Source of the DNA: a virus
Strand: one strand, 5' to 3'
DNA: 63,401 bases
IMG/VR virus record: IMGVR_UViG_3300042541_000733
Location: 1 to 63,401 of that record
The notes beneath the pieces were generated by a model. The model was not told the origin of the DNA, made no database searches, and was given only the letters and a program-made list of their open reading frames with translations. The translations under genes and the position numbers were made by a program. Of this stretch, positions 16,047 through 21,356 are shown one piece after another; position 1 is the stretch's first letter; every line of letters starts with the position of its first letter.

Positions 16047-16274
16047 ATGATGACAAAGCAACGGAATATTCAAGTCGGTGATCTGGTTCATGTTCGTACG
16101 GAATACAAGTACGGTGCACGACACAGTGTCTCCATCAAATCTGGAAAGATAATCAAAAGTGAGCGACATGACCATAAAGATACTTTTCGTTTATACACTG
16201 GCAATCCTCAGTATCCCGTTTCTGTTATCGCATATGAACGGGTCACCGGTCTTAAGCTTCGCGAGGTCGCGTAA
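16047..16274 (+). CDS. Hypothetical SH3-like protein, 75 aa
   Basis: ATG 16047/16050 lie about 7-10 nt after the -10 box, so the mRNA is probably leaderless; no ribosome site is visible. 'IQVGDLVHVRTEYKYGARHS' then 'IKSGKIIKSERHD' suggests an SH3-like barrel. Function unknown. Confidence 0.6.
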   Translation: MMTKQRNIQVGDLVHVRTEYKYGARHSVSIKSGKIIKSERHDHKDTFRLYTGNPQYPVSVIAYERVTGLKLREVA

Positions 16275-16477
16275 TGGTTAAGGCTCGTATGTCTAAGCCC
16301 CAAAAGAGTGTTAGGCGCCGTATTAAATCGATTCAAAATCAAATGTCTATTTGTAATAGACAAAGAAAGTCTGGCGTCACTGAGGATTATGAAGCCTATT
16401 TACTAGGCAAATTAGATGTTCTACTAGAAATGGAAGATTTTTTATATTGGCTAGAAGATGAGGTCGCTAATGGTTAG
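16274..16477 (+). CDS. Small basic protein, 67 aa
   Basis: TAATG overlap with the previous gene. Very basic N-terminal half ('SVRRRIKSIQNQM'), helical C-terminus. Could bind nucleic acid; no family recognised. Confidence 0.6.
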   Translation: MVKARMSKPQKSVRRRIKSIQNQMSICNRQRKSGVTEDYEAYLLGKLDVLLEMEDFLYWLEDEVANG

Positions 16478-16658
16478 GTCTTATGATGTAGACTTTTATA
16501 TTCTTGACAATCAGATCGGATTCATGCTATACTGCTTTGAAGAAGATGATTGTGTATGGGAACAGTTCTACCGTAACTCGGATGATGCTCACTTTGTGGG
16601 TCATAAGTTTCTTGACGGATGTTATGTTGAGGGTTATATCCTTGAGGATGTAGCATAA
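16470..16658 (+). CDS. Hypothetical protein, 62 aa
   Basis: ATG 16470 overlaps the end of the previous gene and follows GAGG. Beta-rich, acidic. A promoter for the tRNA trio is embedded in it. Confidence 0.6.
   Translation: MVRSYDVDFYILDNQIGFMLYCFEEDDCVWEQFYRNSDDAHFVGHKFLDGCYVEGYILEDVA
16504..16533 (+). promoter_or_regulatory. S70 promoter for the Arg-Leu-Met tRNA group
   Basis: TTGACA 16504-16509, 18-bp spacer, TATACT 16528-16533, inside the upstream coding sequence and 140 bp before the first tRNA. A CATAAATA late-like motif overlaps the stop codon at about 16653. Confidence 0.55.
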
Positions 16659-16670
16659 ATAAAGATTCAT

Positions 16671-16747
16671 GGCTCCGTAGCTCATCTGGACAGAGCAACA
16701 GACTTCTAATCTGTGGGTAGCACGTTCGAGTCGTGCCGGAGTCGCCA
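16671..16747 (+). tRNA. tRNA-Arg(UCU)
   Basis: Acceptor GGCTCCG/CGGAGTC, discriminator G, CCA encoded. Anticodon loop CTTCTAA with a 5-bp stem ACAGA/TCTGT gives UCU (AGA codon). The next tRNA begins at the base after CCA. Confidence 0.93.
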
Positions 16748-16823
16748 GCCCCCTTATCCCAGCGGTAGAGGAAGAGGACTTAAAATCCTTATAGGGTCAG
16801 TTCGAATCTGACAGGGGGCACCA
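16748..16823 (+). tRNA. tRNA-Leu(UAA) with a short variable loop
   Basis: Acceptor GCCCCCT/AGGGGGC, T-arm GTCAG-TTCGAAT-CTGAC, CCA encoded. Anticodon stem GAGGA/TCCTT with loop CTTAAAA gives UAA (UUA, Leu). The variable loop is only ATAGG (5 nt), although bacterial tRNA-Leu is class II with a long variable arm. The anticodon is clear; the amino acid it carries is uncertain. Confidence 0.85.
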
Positions 16824-16828
16824 ATCAA

Positions 16829-16904
16829 GCGCCTATAGCTCAATGGTTAGAGCTGACGGCTCATAACCGTCTGGTTCCGGGTTCGAATCCTGGTGGGCGC
16901 ACCA
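16829..16904 (+). tRNA. tRNA-Met(CAU), elongator type
   Basis: Acceptor GCGCCTA/TGGGCGC with G1-C72 paired (not initiator). Anticodon arm ACGG-CTCATAA-CCGT. D-arm AGCTCAATGGTTAGAGCT. CCA encoded. Confidence 0.88.
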
Positions 16905-16921
16905 AACAATGAGGAAAAGTA

Positions 16922-17137
16922 ATGAGAGTCCAAATGTCTGTTTTTCGTTCCGATGATATGGATCTTAAGGCTATTGTATATTACAATCCTCATAATGATC
17001 AGTATGAAATCGATTATTGTAAAAATGGATTCTTAGTAACGACCGAATCATATCAAGATCGAGGTCTCATTTACCACGAAGATGCCGCTGAGAATTATGT
17101 ATATGGAATCACAACTCTTGAAGGTAAAATGTCCTAA
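16922..17137 (+). CDS. Hypothetical protein, 71 aa
   Basis: RBS GAGGAAAAG before ATG 16922. 'MDLKAIVYYNPHNDQYEIDY' beta hairpins; no family recognised. Lies between tRNA genes. Confidence 0.6.
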   Translation: MRVQMSVFRSDDMDLKAIVYYNPHNDQYEIDYCKNGFLVTTESYQDRGLIYHEDAAENYVYGITTLEGKMS

Positions 17138-17285
17138 ATGTAAGAAGACTTTCAAAGGAGATGATTATATCGATGCTCTTTTGAATTGTCCATATTGGAC
17201 ATGCGGCTTGAAACAATCTACAGCGAATAACGGAGTGGGTGTTGGTACACGGGAGGGCCTTATAATCCCTTTAGCACTAGATTAG
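17103..17285 (+). CDS. Putative zinc-finger protein, 60 aa, overlapping a tRNA
   Basis: From ATG 17103 (within the end of the preceding gene). CPKC near residue 10 and C-x6-C ('CPYWTC') near residue 35 could bind zinc. The last 55 nt, including the stop, lie inside the tRNA at 17231. The start is uncertain; the gene may be real but would be cut by tRNA processing. Confidence 0.45.
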   Translation: MESQLLKVKCPKCKKTFKGDDYIDALLNCPYWTCGLKQSTANNGVGVGTREGLIIPLALD

Positions 17286-17322
17286 TGTTCTTGACTTGGT
17301 TCGAATCCAAGCACTCCGACCA
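17231..17322 (+). tRNA. Class II tRNA with anticodon UAU (Ile codon AUA)
   Basis: Acceptor CGGAGTG/CACTCCG perfect, discriminator A, CCA, T-arm CTTGG-TTCGAAT-CCAAG. A long variable arm (ACTA...TAGT helix) marks it class II (Leu/Ser/Tyr body). The anticodon loop is CTTATAA, i.e. UAU, with a C-T mismatch closing the loop. Isoleucine by anticodon, leucine-like by body and A73. 92 nt. Confidence 0.75.
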
Positions 17323-17332
17323 AATTAGAAAG

Positions 17333-17539
17333 ATGATGATGATTACGAAGATGGAAATGAATATCGGTGAGATTTTGGATCTTGCTGCTTGGCTTGAAAA
17401 GCACGGCCTTAAGCGGACACACCGAGTTGTAATCGAACAGGAATGTGGCAACGGTATTGGTACCGCAACACAGGCCAGAGTTAAGACTACTGAATCGGAA
17501 GGCATCTTTATTGATATCACCGATTATGATGTATGGTAA
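17333..17539 (+). CDS. Hypothetical protein, 68 aa
   Basis: First ATG after the tRNA is 17333; several in-frame ATGs follow (17336, 17339, 17351, 17357), so the start is uncertain. 'IGEILDLAAWLEKHGLKRTH' helix and 'ESEGIFIDITDYD' strand. Function unknown. Confidence 0.55.
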   Translation: MMMITKMEMNIGEILDLAAWLEKHGLKRTHRVVIEQECGNGIGTATQARVKTTESEGIFIDITDYDVW

Positions 17540-17544
17540 TATAT

Positions 17545-17626
17545 GCGAGTGTGGTGAAACGGTAGACACAGTGGTCTCAAAATCCACCGCGTAAGCATGG
17601 GGGTTCAAGTCCCTCCACTCGCACCA
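17545..17626 (+). tRNA. tRNA-Leu(CAA)
   Basis: Acceptor GCGAGTG/CACTCGC, discriminator A, CCA. Anticodon loop CTCAAAA gives CAA (UUG). Class II variable arm CGCGTAAGCATG. D-loop AAACGGTAGACACAG typical of tRNA-Leu. Confidence 0.92.
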
Positions 17627-17641
17627 AACAAAGAAAGCAAA

Positions 17642-18265
17642 ATGAGTAGCATTTTTTACGGAGAACCCAAACAAAAGTTTGTAGGAAACTATAGAGAATG
17701 GAATGGCACTTCTCTTGATGAGAGTAAGTATTATACAGATTTAATCTATCCTCATATTGATCATGCATTAGATCATGTGACACTAGATGGACTCTATATG
17801 GAATTTGGAGTGTACACTGGACGCTCATTGAGACACACCGCAAAGAGATTGCCTAATAAGACTATTTACGGTTTTGATGTGTTCACTACAGGTTTGCCAG
17901 AATCTTGGCATTGTGTGCCACAAGGTATGTTCTCTATACCTGTTCCTGTCTTTGAGGAAAAAAATATTGAGTTGGTCGTTGGTTTATATGATGAAACATG
18001 TCCAACATTTCCTAAATCGAATGTGGCATATATGCATATTGATTGTGATTTGTATAGTTCGACTAAAACAGTGTTTGACAACTTTGCCGACTATATTGTT
18101 CCTGGAACTGTAATTGTGTTTGATGAATATTACAATTACGGAACTTATCAGGACCATGAATACAAGGCATTTAAAGAACTTTTAGAATTTCGAAAGTTGA
18201 GTTGTATTCCTTTAGGTGTTGTCGAAACGGAAGCAGCATGTCCCGCTTCTTTTCTCATAACTTAA
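17642..18265 (+). CDS. TylF-like class I SAM O-methyltransferase
   Basis: 207 residues from ATG 17642 (frames starting inside the tRNA were rejected). 'LYMEFGVYTGRSLRHTA' is the SAM-binding loop; 'MHIDCDLYSSTKTVFDNFAD' and 'VIVFDEYYNY' carry the metal/acid residues seen in macrocin O-methyltransferase (TylF) relatives. These methylate sugars on glycans or macrolides. Together with FkbM at 4274 it suggests extensive glycan methylation. Confidence 0.85.
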   Translation: MSSIFYGEPKQKFVGNYREWNGTSLDESKYYTDLIYPHIDHALDHVTLDGLYMEFGVYTGRSLRHTAKRLPNKTIYGFDVFTTGLPESWHCVPQGMFSIPVPVFEEKNIELVVGLYDETCPTFPKSNVAYMHIDCDLYSSTKTVFDNFADYIVPGTVIVFDEYYNYGTYQDHEYKAFKELLEFRKLSCIPLGVVETEAACPASFLIT

Positions 18266-18272
18266 AAAAAGG

Positions 18273-18312
18273 TTGACAAAACTTCAATGTCCGTCTAAAA
18301 TGTATATAAATA
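18273..18312 (+). promoter_or_regulatory. Sigma70 promoter plus overlapping late motif
   Basis: TTGACA 18273-18278, 17-bp spacer, TAAAAT 18296-18301, followed at once by TATAAATA (18305-18312). Serves the 27-aa reading frame and ends at the terminator at 18447, so it defines a very short transcript of about 165 nt. Confidence 0.7.
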
Positions 18313-18334
18313 GAAATAACACTACAGGAAACAA

Positions 18335-18418
18335 ATGAAACACCGTTATTGCCCCATTGCGAATAATCAACCAAAAGGTCGTCCATCATGGGCAGACAAC
18401 GGGGGTTCTATGATTTGA
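18335..18418 (+). CDS. Possible 27-aa peptide
   Basis: ATG 18335 with CAGGAAAC upstream; MKHRYCPIANNQPKGRPSWA then DNGGSMI. It sits alone between a promoter and a strong terminator, so the short transcript could instead be a small RNA with or without this peptide. Confidence 0.4.
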   Translation: MKHRYCPIANNQPKGRPSWADNGGSMI

Positions 18419-18446
18419 GTCTTGTTACAGACTTAGATTCTTAAAG

Positions 18447-18475
18447 AACCCCGATGAGGAAACTCTCGGGGTTTT
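18447..18475 (+). terminator. Rho-independent terminator with GAAA loop
   Basis: AACCCCGA (18447-18454) pairs with TCGGGGTT (18466-18473). An inner GAG/CTC helix is capped by GAAA. TTTT follows. Confidence 0.9.
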
Positions 18476-18488
18476 GTTATGCGCCAAA

Positions 18489-18555
18489 TGCATAGCAGCT
18501 ATGCAAAATAAAACATTGAAAAACAGACTTGCAGGCATTATCTATAGTATGTGAG
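18489..18555 (+). promoter_or_regulatory. Palindrome and early promoter family, copy 3
   Basis: TGCAT-AGCAGCT-ATGCA (18489-18505) is followed after 9 bases by the promoter motif (18515-18555): ATTGAAAAACAGACTTGCAG then GCATTATCTATAGTATGTGA. TATAGT is the likely -10. The most diverged copy in its central part. Confidence 0.75.
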
Positions 18556-18576
18556 AGATTGAGAGAAGGAGGGGCG

Positions 18577-18771
18577 ATGCTTCACTTCGTAGGGTTTAAG
18601 GGCGACGAATACCTTCGGGCTTGTCGCATTTTCGGACTACCAGATTTCATCCATCCGGGATGGGATCTTCGTGCTCGACGGGAGATAACTCCCGATGATA
18701 CCGTTGTCTTTGCTACTGGCTCTTTTAATCAGGAGCCGCGTAGTCGGTCTTTTAGTGACCTCAAGGAATAA
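18577..18771 (+). CDS. Conserved phage protein, 64 aa
   Basis: ATG 18577 with a very strong site, AAGGAGGGG. 'FGLPDFIHPGWDLRARREI' and 'DDTVVFATG' recur in small proteins of many Proteobacteria phages as I remember them. Isolated early gene placed inside the tRNA array. Function unknown. Confidence 0.75.
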   Translation: MLHFVGFKGDEYLRACRIFGLPDFIHPGWDLRARREITPDDTVVFATGSFNQEPRSRSFSDLKE

Positions 18772-18801
18772 CGGTCTGCTGATTTACATTGTTAAGTTCC
18801 T

Positions 18802-18913
18802 AGAGATAACGAAAGTTATCTCTTCCGAGACACACCAGACAGGACGACAGGTTGGTTCGAAACGTCTGCGTCCGATATTAGCTTATCGAACTAAACTAGC
18901 TGGTGTGTCGCGG
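18802..18913 (+). ncRNA. Candidate structured RNA A (three-way junction)
   Basis: A hairpin AGAGATAAC-GAAA-GTTATCTCT (18802-18823) is followed by a long closing helix: CCG-A-GACACACCAG (18825-18838) with CTGGTGTGTC-G-CGG (18900-18913), 13 pairs and one mismatch. Inside are GGACG/CGTCC (18842/18869) with a nested CAG/CTG, and GATA/TATC (18874/18884). No conserved protein frame. It lies between an early gene and tRNA-Asn. Fold read by eye; no known family recognised. Confidence 0.65.
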
Positions 18914-18929
18914 AAGTGATAAGTTTTAT

Positions 18930-19006
18930 TCCCTTGGAGCCGGGTTGGTACCGGCACCTGACTGTTAATCAGGCCGTTATAGGTTCGAATCCTATTAAGG
19001 GAGCCA
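18930..19006 (+). tRNA. tRNA-Asn(GUU)
   Basis: Acceptor TCCCTTG/TAAGGGA, discriminator G, CCA. Anticodon arm CTGA-CTGTTAA-TCAG. T-arm ATAGG-TTCGAAT-CCTAT. Confidence 0.92.
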
Positions 19007-19010
19007 ATAT

Positions 19011-19085
19011 GCGGGTATAGCTCAGAGGTAGAGCGTCACGTTGCCAACGTGAATGTCGTGGGTTCGATCCCCATTTCCCGCTCCA
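19011..19085 (+). tRNA. tRNA-Gly(GCC)
   Basis: Acceptor GCGGGTA/TTCCCGC (one T-T mismatch), discriminator T, CCA. Anticodon arm TCACG-TTGCCAA-CGTGA. Confidence 0.92.
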
Positions 19086-19089
19086 ATAT

Positions 19090-19164
19090 GCGCCAGTAGC
19101 TCAGTGGTAGAGCAGGGGTCTCTTAAACCCAAGGTCAAGAGTTCAATTCTCTTCTGGCACACCA
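19090..19164 (+). tRNA. tRNA-Lys(CUU)
   Basis: Acceptor GCGCCAG/CTGGCAC (one C-A mismatch), discriminator A, CCA. Anticodon loop CTCTTAA gives CUU. T-arm AAGAG-TTCAATT-CTCTT. Confidence 0.9.
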
Positions 19165-19169
19165 ATTAA

Positions 19170-19243
19170 GGTCTTGTAGTGAATGGATATCACACCTCTC
19201 TGTCTAAGAGGAGTAACGAGTTTGAGCCTCGTCAAGATCGCCA
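19170..19243 (+). tRNA. tRNA-Asp(GUC)
   Basis: Acceptor GGTCTTG/CAAGATC, discriminator G, CCA. Anticodon arm CCTCT-CTGTCTA-AGAGG gives GUC. Position 37 is T rather than the usual purine, which is atypical. Confidence 0.88.
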
Positions 19244-19248
19244 ATAAC

Positions 19249-19403
19249 AGCCCACCTCTTGACAATGTGGGTGCCTGACATACGGGCTTGGGGAGAGATA
19301 TAAAGTATTAAGGTATGAAACTCCTCCACCATTTAGTACGCCGAGCATCCTTCGGGATACGCTGGGTAGGGTTGACGGCACCCTCGCAGTACGAAAGCCG
19401 TTA
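19249..19403 (+). ncRNA. Candidate structured RNA B between tRNA-Asp and tRNA-Pro
   Basis: 160 nt with no gene. Helices: CCCAC/GTGGG (19251/19267), AGCCC/GGGCT as an alternative outer pair, ATCC-TTCG-GGAT around 19348-19360 (a UUCG-capped hairpin), AGGGT/ACCCT and ACGGC/GCCGT near 19368-19401. The fold is dense but several helices are mutually exclusive. It could also act as the tRNA-Pro leader. Confidence 0.5.
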
Positions 19404-19404
19404 T

Positions 19405-19481
19405 CTAGGTGTGGCGAAGTCTGGTATCGCACTTGCCTTGGGCGCAAGGGGCCGCAGGTTCGAATCCTGCCACCTAGACCA
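19405..19481 (+). tRNA. tRNA-Pro(UGG)
   Basis: Acceptor CTAGGTG/CACCTAG, discriminator A, CCA. Anticodon arm CTTGC-CTTGGGC-GCAAG. T-arm GCAGG-TTCGAAT-CCTGC. Confidence 0.93.
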
Positions 19482-19551
19482 ATTCATGAAGTCTGAGTTG
19501 TGGGTACACTCGTAGTGGCACAAGTAGCTGAAGGAACCCTCGCCTAATTCT

Positions 19552-19626
19552 ATCAGTGTGGTGTAGCGGTAACATGCCGGTCTCCAAAACCGTGCGTCTA
19601 GGGTTCAAATCCTTACACTGATGCCA
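19552..19626 (+). tRNA. tRNA-Trp(CCA)
   Basis: Acceptor ATCAGTG/CACTGAT perfect, discriminator G, CCA. Anticodon arm CGGT-CTCCAAA-ACCG. The 70 nt upstream (19482-19551) hold only weak GAGT/ACTC pairing. Confidence 0.93.
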
Positions 19627-19629
19627 ATT

Positions 19630-19737
19630 AGAAGAGAAGGTAGCGGGCTGCGAACCTGCAAGAACATTCTGAGTGATCGCACACTCGGCATTAAGTATCC
19701 CATCGCCATTAGTGGCGATGCGTGGAGCTTCTCTTCT
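19630..19737 (+). ncRNA. Candidate structured RNA C (cloverleaf-like, no tRNA core)
   Basis: A perfect 10-bp closing helix AGAAGAGAAG/CTTCTCTTCT (19630-19639 with 19728-19737) encloses three hairpins: GCGGG-CTGCGAA-CCTGC (19643), GAGTG-ATCGCA-CACTC (19671) and CATCGCCA-TTAG-TGGCGATG (19701-19720, 8 bp perfect). The layout is a four-way junction like a tRNA, but there is no TTCGAAT T-loop and no CCA. Ends just before a sigma70 promoter. Confidence 0.75.
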
Positions 19738-19743
19738 TCTTAC

Positions 19744-19772
19744 TTGACTTTGCTAATTGCCTCGTCTATAAT
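19744..19772 (+). promoter_or_regulatory. Sigma70 promoter
   Basis: TTGACT 19744-19749, 17-bp spacer, TATAAT 19767-19772. Drives the 57-aa gene and the tRNA-Ala fused to its end. Confidence 0.85.
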
Positions 19773-19796
19773 ATAACAACAATCAACGAGGTAATG

Positions 19797-19970
19797 ATGA
19801 AGCGAAGCGCATTCGAAAAGATTTTTTGGGATTCAGTTGATGCTGGTATCAATCCACATCCTGATACATATACAGAAGAAGAATTATGTGCATACAATCC
19901 TGCCGTGCCGCGTTGGTTCATTAAACAACATGTTGCAAAGCGGGATGCAAAAAAGAAAACGGGGTGCTGA
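19797..19970 (+). CDS. Hypothetical protein, 57 aa, stop inside tRNA-Ala
   Basis: ATG 19797 (or 19794) after CGAGG. 'FEKIFWDSVDAGINPHPDTY' helical; basic tail ending KKKTGC. The last three codons and the TGA lie in the acceptor and D region of tRNA-Ala (from 19961), so mature tRNA release would remove the stop codon from the mRNA. Confidence 0.65.
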   Translation: MKRSAFEKIFWDSVDAGINPHPDTYTEEELCAYNPAVPRWFIKQHVAKRDAKKKTGC

Positions 19971-20035
19971 TGATAACGGAAGCATGCCGCCCTTGCAAGG
20001 CGGACGACAGGGTTCGATTCCCTGGCATTCCACCA
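19961..20035 (+). tRNA. tRNA-Ala(UGC)
   Basis: Acceptor GGGGTGC/GCATTCC (with two G-T pairs), discriminator A, CCA. Anticodon arm CCGCC-CTTGCAA-GGCGG. T-arm CAGGG-TTCGATT-CCCTG. The G-T pair near the acceptor end fits alanine identity. Confidence 0.92.
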
Positions 20036-20040
20036 ATTCG

Positions 20041-20154
20041 ATCTAACTACTTACGCCTGAAGCGCCAGTTGCTTGAAACTGGATGACGTTATCAGGATTA
20101 GTCGATGAAATGTTAGAAGACATTCGCGCCAATACGTGCGGCGCAGCAAGTTTC
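20041..20154 (+). ncRNA. Candidate structured RNA D, leader of tRNA-Tyr
   Basis: Hairpin CCAGTT/AACTGG (20065/20077) nested in CCTGA/TCAGG (20056/20092), then GCGCC/GGCGC (20126/20140). An upstream CTTAC can also pair with the GTAAG of the tRNA-Tyr acceptor strand. It abuts the tRNA with no gap, so it may be a precursor leader rather than a separate RNA. Confidence 0.5.
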
Positions 20155-20240
20155 GGGTAAGCGGCAACGACGGCGAGTTGCGGCGGACTGTAAATCCCCT
20201 GTCTAGTACTTAGTTGGTTCGAATCCAACCTTACCCACCA
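20155..20240 (+). tRNA. tRNA-Tyr(GUA)
   Basis: Acceptor GGGTAAG/CTTACCC, discriminator A, CCA. Anticodon loop CTGTAAA, class II variable arm TGTCTAGTACTTA, T-arm GTTGG-TTCGAAT-CCAAC. Confidence 0.92.
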
Positions 20241-20244
20241 AATT

Positions 20245-20459
20245 ATCCAGTATTCTAGAACAGACTGGAGAGACCTCGCAAGACTATCAGAGGGGAATGC
20301 TTGCTAATATCGGATTGCTTACCTCAATAAGCGCAATGGGCTAAACCGATAGGGTGTAAAGAATAAAAATTTGCCGAAAGGCATACGAAGCAGGCCTAGG
20401 GGTCGGTAGAAATGGCAGGGCATGAGCCCGTGCGCTCTGGGTGTAGAAATACCCGACCA
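20245..20459 (+). ncRNA. Candidate structured RNA E, about 215 nt
   Basis: Helices read by eye: CCAGT/ACTGG (20247/20264), CCTC/GAGG, TATCGG/CCGATA (20308/20346), GCTT/AAGC inside it, TGCC-GAAA-GGCA, GGGC-ATGA-GCCC, GGGTGT-AGAA-ATACCC, and GGTCGG (20401-20406) with CCGACC (20453-20458) followed by A. The 3' 60 nt form a shrunken tRNA-like unit without a T-loop. No protein frame. I found no clear group I intron core (no matching P7 pair). Confidence 0.55.
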
Positions 20460-20469
20460 ATTAATTTAC

Positions 20470-20544
20470 TGGCGCATAGCTCAGAGGTAGAGCACTGTCC
20501 TGATAAGACAGGGGTGGAAGGATCGTTACCTTCTGTGCCAACCA
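20470..20544 (+). tRNA. tRNA-Ile(GAU) with atypical T-loop
   Basis: Acceptor TGGCGCA/TGTGCCA perfect, discriminator A, CCA. Anticodon arm CTGTC-CTGATAA-GACAG perfect. The T-arm is GAAGG-ATCGTTA-CCTTC, lacking the usual TTC start. Confidence 0.88.
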
Positions 20545-20545
20545 T

Positions 20546-20935
20546 TTACTGCTGACTTGGAGCAATGTCGTATGAAATACGCTTCTTCTTTTTCTTTGTC
20601 GGTTGTGTAGGCTTAGGCACAGGCTTTACAATAGGCTTCTGCTTTGCGGCCTTAAGTTCTTTGTTGAGTTGATCAATAACAAGTCTTTGATCCTCAACCT
20701 TTGTATTAAGATAATCAACATCTTCCGTTAGAGTTGTGATCTGACCTTCAAGATCAGTCTTCTCTTTGATAACAACTTCAAGGTTATGTTGTGCTATCGA
20801 TGCCTGTTCTTGATATTGCTTAGCCGAGGCATAATAGTTTCTCATTTCAAAGAAAAGGTAGAACGTTGTGAAAACTGAAATGGCACAAAGCAAAAGTAAT
20901 AACAGTGTTGGCATAGTTCTAAGTCCTTTATTCAT
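20546..20935 (-). CDS. Membrane-anchored coiled-coil protein (spanin-like?)
   Basis: 129 residues on the minus strand with AGGAT upstream of its ATG. One N-terminal membrane span (LLLLLLCAISVFTTFYLFF), a long coiled coil (residues ~35-95) and a Pro/Lys-rich tail ('KPVPKPTQPTKKKKK'). The N-in span plus periplasmic coiled coil fits an inner-membrane spanin (Rz type), but no Rz1-like lipoprotein frame was found. It converges on tRNA-Ile with 1 nt between. Confidence 0.7.
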   Translation of the reverse strand: MNKGLRTMPTLLLLLLCAISVFTTFYLFFEMRNYYASAKQYQEQASIAQHNLEVVIKEKTDLEGQITTLTEDVDYLNTKVEDQRLVIDQLNKELKAAKQKPIVKPVPKPTQPTKKKKKRISYDIAPSQQ

Positions 20936-20978
20936 AATGCTAATCCTGTAGTAGACATTTAAAGTATATAGTTAATAT

Positions 20979-21052
20979 TGGGAGATCGTCTAAAGGTAGG
21001 ACGCAGGATTTTGATTCCTGCTATCTAGGTTCGAATCCTAGTCTCCCAGCCA
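20979..21052 (+). tRNA. tRNA-Gln(UUG)
   Basis: Acceptor TGGGAGA/TCTCCCA, discriminator G, CCA. Anticodon arm CAGGA-TTTTGAT-TCCTG. T-arm CTAGG-TTCGAAT-CCTAG. Confidence 0.92.
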
Positions 21053-21055
21053 ATT

Positions 21056-21130
21056 GAACCCTTAACTCAGTGGTAGAGTAGCGGGCTTTTAATCCGTCTG
21101 TCCTGGGTTCGAATCCCAGAGGGTTCTCCA
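21056..21130 (+). tRNA. tRNA-Lys(UUU)
   Basis: Acceptor GAACCCT/AGGGTTC, discriminator T, CCA. Anticodon loop CTTTTAA. Three bases after tRNA-Gln. Confidence 0.92.
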
Positions 21131-21135
21131 AATAT

Positions 21136-21210
21136 GGTTCCATCGACTATCGGTTAGGTCAGGTCCCTTTCAAGGATCAGAGGCGGGTTCGACTCCCGCT
21201 GGAACTACCA
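21136..21210 (+). tRNA. tRNA-Glu(UUC)
   Basis: Acceptor GGTTCCA/TGGAACT, discriminator A, CCA. Anticodon loop CTTTCAA. T-arm GCGGG-TTCGACT-CCCGC. Confidence 0.92.
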
Positions 21211-21221
21211 ATCAAGGAGTT

Positions 21222-21356
21222 ATGATGTTCAAACTCACTTCATTATCTGCTATCGGAGCTAAGTCGTTGGCCAAGCAGTATGTGAGATTCGGTTACAAAC
21301 TGGTCTCACAAATTTATGACAAGAAGAAAGAAGTATACATTAGTACATTTAAGTGA
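21222..21356 (+). CDS. Small basic protein, 44 aa
   Basis: Strong RBS AAGGAG before ATG 21222. Sequence begins MMFKLTSLSAIGAKSLAKQY. The stop TGA is directly followed by the first base of the initiator tRNA. Function unknown. Confidence 0.6.
   Translation: MMFKLTSLSAIGAKSLAKQYVRFGYKLVSQIYDKKKEVYISTFK

Noticed and set aside
18695-18919. Protein frame through structured RNA A
   Set aside because: It starts inside the 18577 gene in another frame, has no ribosome site, and the helices explain the sequence better.
20245-20459. Group I intron inserted near tRNA-Ile
   Set aside because: tRNA-Ile(GAU) is intact at 20470-20544 and I could not find a matching P7 pair or typical core elements; kept as an unassigned structured RNA.
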